Source: Halisarca cf. caerulea | Lineage: Eukaryota > Porifera > Demospongiae > Chondrillida > Halisarcidae | Assembly (NCBI GenBank): GCA_963170055.1 | Contig: CAUJGJ010000072.1 | Coordinates: 787,501-807,500 of the forward strand | Length of the DNA stretch: 20,000 nucleotides | Direction: 5' to 3' | Shown: positions 19,501 to 20,000 of the stretch, in pieces | How positions within the stretch are numbered: position 1 is the stretch's first letter | Layout: every line of letters starts with the position of its first letter | Position numbers and translations under genes: made by a program | The notes under the pieces: model-generated | Database searches by the model: none | What the model saw: the letters and a program-made list of their open reading frames with translations, nothing else | What the model was told of the DNA's origin: nothing

Positions 19501-19727
19501 GACTTCACATCTTCCACTCTGCTGACAGTTATATGGCACGCAGTCGATTGGGCCATTTTCTATGAAGTGGTTTCCCACTTCCAAAGCATACCCAAATCCC
19601 AGTTGTTTACAGACTTTGTCACCATTGTATATTGTCCACTGGTCACTGCACAGGTTGTACCATCTACCCTCCCTGTGAATATAATACTGCACTTCTCCAC
19701 AATATTTGCTGGTTCCATTCAATCGAA
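8651..19727 (-). CDS. SRCR receptor tyrosine kinase (six SRCR domains, TM, kinase), 5'-partial, 16 exons
   Basis: This entry spans a receptor tyrosine kinase gene whose exons are listed separately. Joining exons 19434-19727, 18241-18310, 17937-18187, 17558-17872, 17077-17391, 16686-16982, 15603-15941, 13677-13863, 13551-13590, 12902-13115, 10933-11129, 10608-10820, 10033-10244, 9584-9624, 9268-9364 and 8651-8804 gives one frame of 1,077 residues plus stop, with every phase matching. Residue numbers in other entries use this partial protein. Order: SRCR 1 to 6 (about 1-626), transmembrane helix (about 641-668), juxtamembrane, kinase (about 722-1050 with an insert at about 840-890), tail. Known for the family: SRCR domains bind protein or carbohydrate ligands, and the kinase phosphorylates tyrosine in the cytosol. 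The ligand is unknown. The signal peptide is not seen, so the 5' end is missing. Exon edges are consensus-based. Confidence 0.9.
9196..9246. repeat. Short (CA)n tract in a kinase intron
   Basis: About 45 bases of CA starting some 20 bases past the donor of the exon at 9268-9364; on the transcribed strand it is a (GU)n run in the intron. Confidence 0.9.
9268..9364 (-). CDS. Exon: kinase C-lobe alphaG region
   Basis: The exon encodes [28 protein letters not shown] (residues 995-1026), equivalent to the GxxPYxxxx to GYRMxxPxxCPxxLY segment of receptor kinases. The acceptor is TTTCACTGACAG (phase 1) and the donor GTGAGTTT (phase 2). A short (CA)n tract lies in the following intron. Confidence 0.9.
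9584..9624 (-). CDS. Exon: 41-bp kinase alphaF micro-exon
   Basis: This micro-exon encodes [13 protein letters not shown] (residues 982-994), the alphaF helix that in most tyrosine kinases reads DVWSFGVLLWEIFT. Joined to the previous exon it restores SDVWSFG. The acceptor is CTCATACAG (phase 2) and the donor GTGAGC (phase 1). It is too short to appear as an open reading frame on its own, but the motif match is unambiguous. Confidence 0.92.
9833..9970. repeat. Degenerate CA/CATG-rich tract in a kinase intron
   Basis: Imperfect CACA and GCATGCATG words in the intron between the catalytic-loop exon and the alphaF micro-exon. It looks like a decayed microsatellite. Confidence 0.6.
10033..10244 (-). 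CDS. Exon: kinase catalytic loop, DFG and activation segment
   Basis: Residues 911-980. [13 protein letters not shown] is the catalytic loop with Asp 922 and Asn 927; KIADFGLSR holds the metal-binding DFG. The activation segment has one tyrosine (DEYASF, about 952) and continues [20 protein letters not shown]. In typical tyrosine kinases the corresponding sequence is of the LPVKWMAPEAL type, so the K/R, M and A positions are replaced by C, T and P. The acceptor is CTTACTAG (phase 0) and the donor GTAAGT (phase 2). Confidence 0.93.
10309..10400. repeat. (TA)n tract in a kinase intron
   Basis: About 90 bases of almost pure TA within the intron between the kinase-insert exon and the catalytic-loop exon. 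Confidence 0.95.
10608..10820 (-). CDS. Exon: kinase insert and alphaE start
   Basis: A phase-0 exon of 71 codons (residues 840-910). The first 50 or so residues are a hydrophilic kinase insert between alphaD and alphaE with tyrosines at about 842 (YNDV), 852 (YSVD) and 856 (YNNA). The last part, [15 protein letters not shown], is the alphaE helix. Such inserts occur in FGFR and PDGFR type kinases. YNNA fits the YxN pattern bound by Grb2-type SH2 domains if phosphorylated, which is an inference. A CAGCAG acceptor allows a one-codon alternative. Confidence 0.9.
10933..11129 (-). CDS. Exon: kinase alphaC helix to hinge
   Basis: The exon encodes residues 774-839. [14 protein letters not shown] is the alphaC helix with its salt-bridge glutamate (about 787). 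[11 protein letters not shown] is strand beta4, and [19 protein letters not shown] is beta5, hinge and alphaD. The phase-1 acceptor is the AG of TACACCAG. It joins AVKVMK directly to DITQ with normal kinase spacing. The open frame continues further upstream, but no phase-matching acceptor with normal spacing was seen there. The donor is GTGAGTGT in phase 0. Confidence 0.9.
11225..11470 (+). other. CpG-rich open segment inside an intron
   Basis: This block stands out by CpG density and GC content against AT-rich surroundings. On the plus strand a frame stays open for about 79 codons (after TAA near 11212 to TGA near 11462) without a start codon, encoding for example [20 protein letters not shown]. 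No family is recognised. It could be a repeat remnant, an exon of an antisense gene or a regulatory CpG island. Confidence 0.35.
11607..11818. repeat. (CA)n microsatellite tract
   Basis: About 210 bases of CA with a few ATGCAC and GCAC interruptions, within the large kinase intron; (GU)n on the transcript strand. Confidence 0.95.
11844..11889. repeat. C18 and G10 homopolymer pair
   Basis: A run of 18 C (11844-11861) and a run of 10 G (11880-11889) lie 18 bases apart and could pair with each other. Length is likely polymorphic or error-prone. Confidence 0.85.
11880..11965 (+). repeat. G-tract-associated repeat, plus-strand copy
   Basis: After the G run the sequence AGCTGCCAC, AAAACTCTCCAGC, CATTCCAACTG, GCAAATTACT recurs, in inverse orientation, at 15472-15560 (AGCTTCCACC, AAACTCTCCAGC, CATTTCAACTG, GCAAATTACT). 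Two copies with the same block order point to an interspersed repeat family that begins with poly-G. Confidence 0.6.
12409..12690. repeat. (GT)n microsatellite tract
   Basis: About 280 bases of GT with interruptions, in the same intron as the (CA)n tract at 11607-11818 but in the opposite sense. Confidence 0.95.
12902..13115 (-). CDS. Exon: kinase N-lobe with glycine loop and catalytic lysine
   Basis: The exon encodes residues 703-773. [18 protein letters not shown] contains the glycine-rich ATP loop (GAGSFATV, 729-736), and YTVAVKVMK holds the invariant lysine (about residue 770). The segment between the two, [20 protein letters not shown] and following, is longer than in most receptor kinases. 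The first part ([10 protein letters not shown]) is juxtamembrane. The acceptor is TTCATAG (phase 0) and the donor GTATTT (phase 1). Confidence 0.92.
13302..13476. mobile_element. TA-flanked MITE with CAGTCATGACTCTT termini
   Basis: A 175-base element with imperfect terminal inverted repeats (CAGTCATGACTCTTCAATTC and the complement of the other end, CAATCATGACTCTTTAATCC), bordered by TA on both sides. It lies in the intron between the juxtamembrane micro-exon and the N-lobe exon. Confidence 0.78.
13551..13590 (-). CDS. Exon: 40-bp juxtamembrane micro-exon
   Basis: A micro-exon is needed because the membrane exon ends in phase 2 while the next kinase exon starts in phase 0. A very strong acceptor (TTTCTTGTTCTACAG) opens a phase-2 frame encoding [13 protein letters not shown], closed by GTGAGT in phase 0, exactly filling the gap. 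An alternative in-phase donor GTAAAT six bases earlier would remove two residues. This is an inference from phase and splice signals, without homology support. Confidence 0.72.
13677..13863 (-). CDS. Exon: transmembrane helix of the receptor kinase
   Basis: This exon carries the only long hydrophobic stretch of the reconstructed protein, roughly residues 641-668 ([13 protein letters not shown] then [16 protein letters not shown]), followed by the basic stop-transfer KLLLKRR. This places the SRCR domains outside and the kinase inside. The exon enters in phase 1 after a strong TTGCTGTTGCAG acceptor and leaves in phase 2 at GTAAAG. Confidence 0.88.
14181..14457. mobile_element. Hairpin-bounded repeat, copy 2 (3' hairpin lost)
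   Basis: Nearly identical to copy 1 from the AACAAGCG start to AACAATATAG, but the GC hairpin is absent: AATATAG is followed directly by CAAAAA. The 5' hairpin is intact. The inner (TA)n is longer than in copy 1. Confidence 0.82.
14468..14786. mobile_element. Hairpin-bounded repeat, copy 3
   Basis: Directly follows copy 2 head to tail after a short A-rich linker. It has both hairpins; one arm of the 5' hairpin carries a single change (CTCAAATCG for CTCGAATCG). The inner (TA)n reaches about 50 bases, the longest of the three copies. Confidence 0.82.
15177..15195. repeat. G19 homopolymer
   Basis: A run of 19 G on the plus strand inside the intron upstream of the membrane exon, preceded by TTTTTA. 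Confidence 0.9.
15472..15560 (-). repeat. G-tract-associated repeat, minus-strand copy
   Basis: Inverse copy of the repeat at 11880-11965, headed by C15 at 15545-15559 (G run on the minus strand). It begins 44 bases past the donor of SRCR exon 6, so the transcript carries a G-tract near the 5' splice site. Confidence 0.6.
15603..15941 (-). CDS. Exon: SRCR domain 6, membrane-proximal
   Basis: A phase-1/phase-1 exon of 113 codons (residues 514-626) with [65 protein letters not shown] and YIGIVC. The first domain cysteine is missing (WRYVKSNEW). A short linker SRSNAT follows and leads to the membrane exon. The donor is GTATGTTT. Two in-phase acceptors 9 bases apart are available (start 15941 or 15932). 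A C15 run lies in the intron 44 bases past the exon end. Confidence 0.9.
15942..16685 (-). other. Intron between SRCR domains 5 and 6
   Basis: A 744-base phase-1 intron containing the MITE at 16067-16239 and a (TA)n run at about 16500-16528. Nothing else is recognisable. Confidence 0.75.
16067..16239. mobile_element. TA-flanked MITE with CAGTCGAACCTCGTTAAC termini
   Basis: A 173-base element flanked by TA. Its ends CAGTCGAACCTCGTTAACA and TGTTAACGAGGTTTGACTG are inverted with one mismatch. The interior contains several TTAACATGAAAC-like words. The outer 12 bases equal those of the MITE at 2016-2180. Confidence 0.85.
16686..16982 (-). CDS. Exon: SRCR domain 5, divergent
   Basis: A phase-1/phase-1 exon of 99 codons (residues 415-513). 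It is the most divergent SRCR copy, but it keeps [42 protein letters not shown] and FVLC in the right order. The normal WGTVCDD segment is [10 protein letters not shown]. Acceptor TTCAACAG and donor GTAAGTGT are both good. Confidence 0.85.
17077..17391 (-). CDS. Exon: SRCR domain 4
   Basis: A phase-1/phase-1 exon of 105 codons (residues 310-414) with SRCR motifs [62 protein letters not shown] and FVVC. Six cysteines are visible in the group A arrangement. Two in-phase acceptors 9 bases apart are possible (start 17391 or 17382), changing only three residues before the domain. The donor is GTATGC. Confidence 0.9.
17558..17872 (-). CDS. Exon: SRCR domain 3
   Basis: A phase-1/phase-1 exon of 105 codons (residues 205-309). 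Recognisable SRCR motifs are [50 protein letters not shown] and the terminal GISC. The position normally occupied by the first cysteine (TVCDDGW in typical domains) is RIDSRDW here, so that cysteine is absent, as it also is in domain 6. Acceptor CTTACAG and donor GTGAGTAA are both strong. Confidence 0.9.
17937..18187 (-). CDS. Exon: SRCR domain 2, C-terminal part
   Basis: This exon completes SRCR domain 2 (together residues 98-204) after a 53-base intron of phase 2. It encodes [20 protein letters not shown], then [23 protein letters not shown] and ASVVC, giving the usual run of SRCR cysteines. The acceptor is TTATTAATAG. The donor GTTCAC is weak, but it is the one that leaves a 64-base intron and continues the frame with phase 1. 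A stronger GTAAGA 43 bases on would leave an impossibly short intron. Confidence 0.85.
18241..18310 (-). CDS. Exon: SRCR domain 2, N-terminal part (70 bp)
   Basis: This short exon encodes [22 protein letters not shown], split here as [10 protein letters not shown] and [12 protein letters not shown], the first beta strands of an SRCR domain. It enters in phase 1 and leaves in phase 2 at a GTGAGT donor. A paralogous exon of exactly the same length and phase lies at 672-741. A second in-phase AG lies 6 bases inside the exon, so the acceptor could be used at either place. The paralog keeps the longer form after a strong TTACAG acceptor, which favours the start chosen here. Confidence 0.85.
18546..18735. 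mobile_element. TA-flanked MITE with CAGTATAAC termini
   Basis: A 190-base element flanked by TA, with imperfect inverted ends (CAGTATAACTTGTTTATAAT, and the complement of the other end CAGTAGAACATGTCTTAAAG), both followed by GACCACT. The interior repeats GTGGTCT and AGACAGGT words. Confidence 0.75.
19256..19366. repeat. Cluster of G and C homopolymers
   Basis: G11 (19256-19266), C12 (19281-19292), shorter C and G runs, then C20 (19347-19366). The G11 and C12 runs can pair across a 14-base loop. The apparent minus-strand reading frame extension here (GGGGGG, PPPP) is intronic, past the donor of SRCR exon 1. Confidence 0.85.
19434..19727 (-). CDS. Exon: SRCR domain 1 of the receptor kinase
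   Basis: A single phase-1/phase-1 exon encodes a whole SRCR domain (residues 1-97). The acceptor follows a pyrimidine-rich stretch ending CTTCAAAG and the donor is GTGAGT. Visible motifs are [23 protein letters not shown] and the closing LECSGQNG, which match the WGTVCDDGW, VVCRQLG and terminal C positions of the SRCR family. It holds extra cysteines around [10 protein letters not shown], so its disulphide pattern may differ from the six-cysteine group A form. It is the closest match to the exon at 1273-1560. The preceding codon base comes from an upstream exon not seen in 19728-20000. Confidence 0.88.
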
Positions 19728-20000
19728 CTTTGAAGAAAAAAATAAAATTACTCAATATATATATGTTTGTCAATTAATGATTCATATGCTCAAGCCTATA
19801 TAATATAGCTAGAGTAGTAAGTGAACAATTAATGCATGCCTAAACAGTACACCCCACATGCTCCAACACAATTGAATTTCCCACAATTGTGACAGAAAGG
19901 CAGAACCGACACTTTTCAGGTATGCACGTCTGCAGATTCATTATATCACACGCAAGCAGAGAGTCAAAATTAATTTCAAATTTGATTTAATGCTATTATA
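19728..20000 (-). other. Upstream of the first visible SRCR exon
   Basis: AT-rich sequence preceding the phase-1 acceptor of SRCR exon 1. No further exon, start codon with signal peptide or promoter could be supported here, so the gene is treated as 5'-partial. Confidence 0.4.

Overview
The window reads as intron-rich, AT-rich animal nuclear DNA, most likely from a sponge. This rests on a receptor built of scavenger-receptor cysteine-rich (SRCR) domains plus a tyrosine kinase, phase-1 SRCR exons with mostly short introns, and abundant small transposons and dinucleotide repeats. The assignment to Porifera is an inference from architecture; no taxonomic marker is present.

Minus strand, 19727 down to 8651: the 3' part of one large gene. 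Sixteen coding exons can be placed with GT/AG junctions, and their phases join into a single open frame of about 1,077 codons ending in TGA at 8653..8651. They encode six extracellular SRCR domains, one transmembrane helix, a juxtamembrane segment, a tyrosine kinase with an insert, and a short tail. The invariant lysine, alphaC glutamate, HRD, catalytic-loop Asn and DFG are all present, but the activation segment reads PICWTPPE instead of the usual PVKWMAPE type. The 5' end (signal peptide, possibly more SRCR domains) lies beyond 20000 or was not recognised.

Minus strand, 1560 down to 672: two exons of a second, paralogous SRCR gene, matching the first two SRCR exons of gene 1 in sequence, order, phase and (for the short one) exact length. 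It continues past the left edge. Together these suggest a tandem array of SRCR receptor genes.

Between the genes (about 1560 to 8650): a decayed CR1/L2-like LINE on the minus strand with an (ACTGAT)n tail, next to a roughly 1.25 kb foldback element with arms of more than 400 bp; one copy of a hairpin-bounded repeat; one TA-flanked MITE; and a long (CA)n tract. Introns of gene 1 carry three more TA-flanked MITEs, two tandem copies of the hairpin-bounded repeat (one lacking its 3' hairpin), poly-G/C runs, and opposed (CA)n and (GT)n tracts within one kinase intron. The left edge (1..660) is a long (GT)n tract with an internal higher-order repeat of about 98 bp.

Splice sites were chosen by eye from consensus, frame and domain continuity; no transcript evidence was available.
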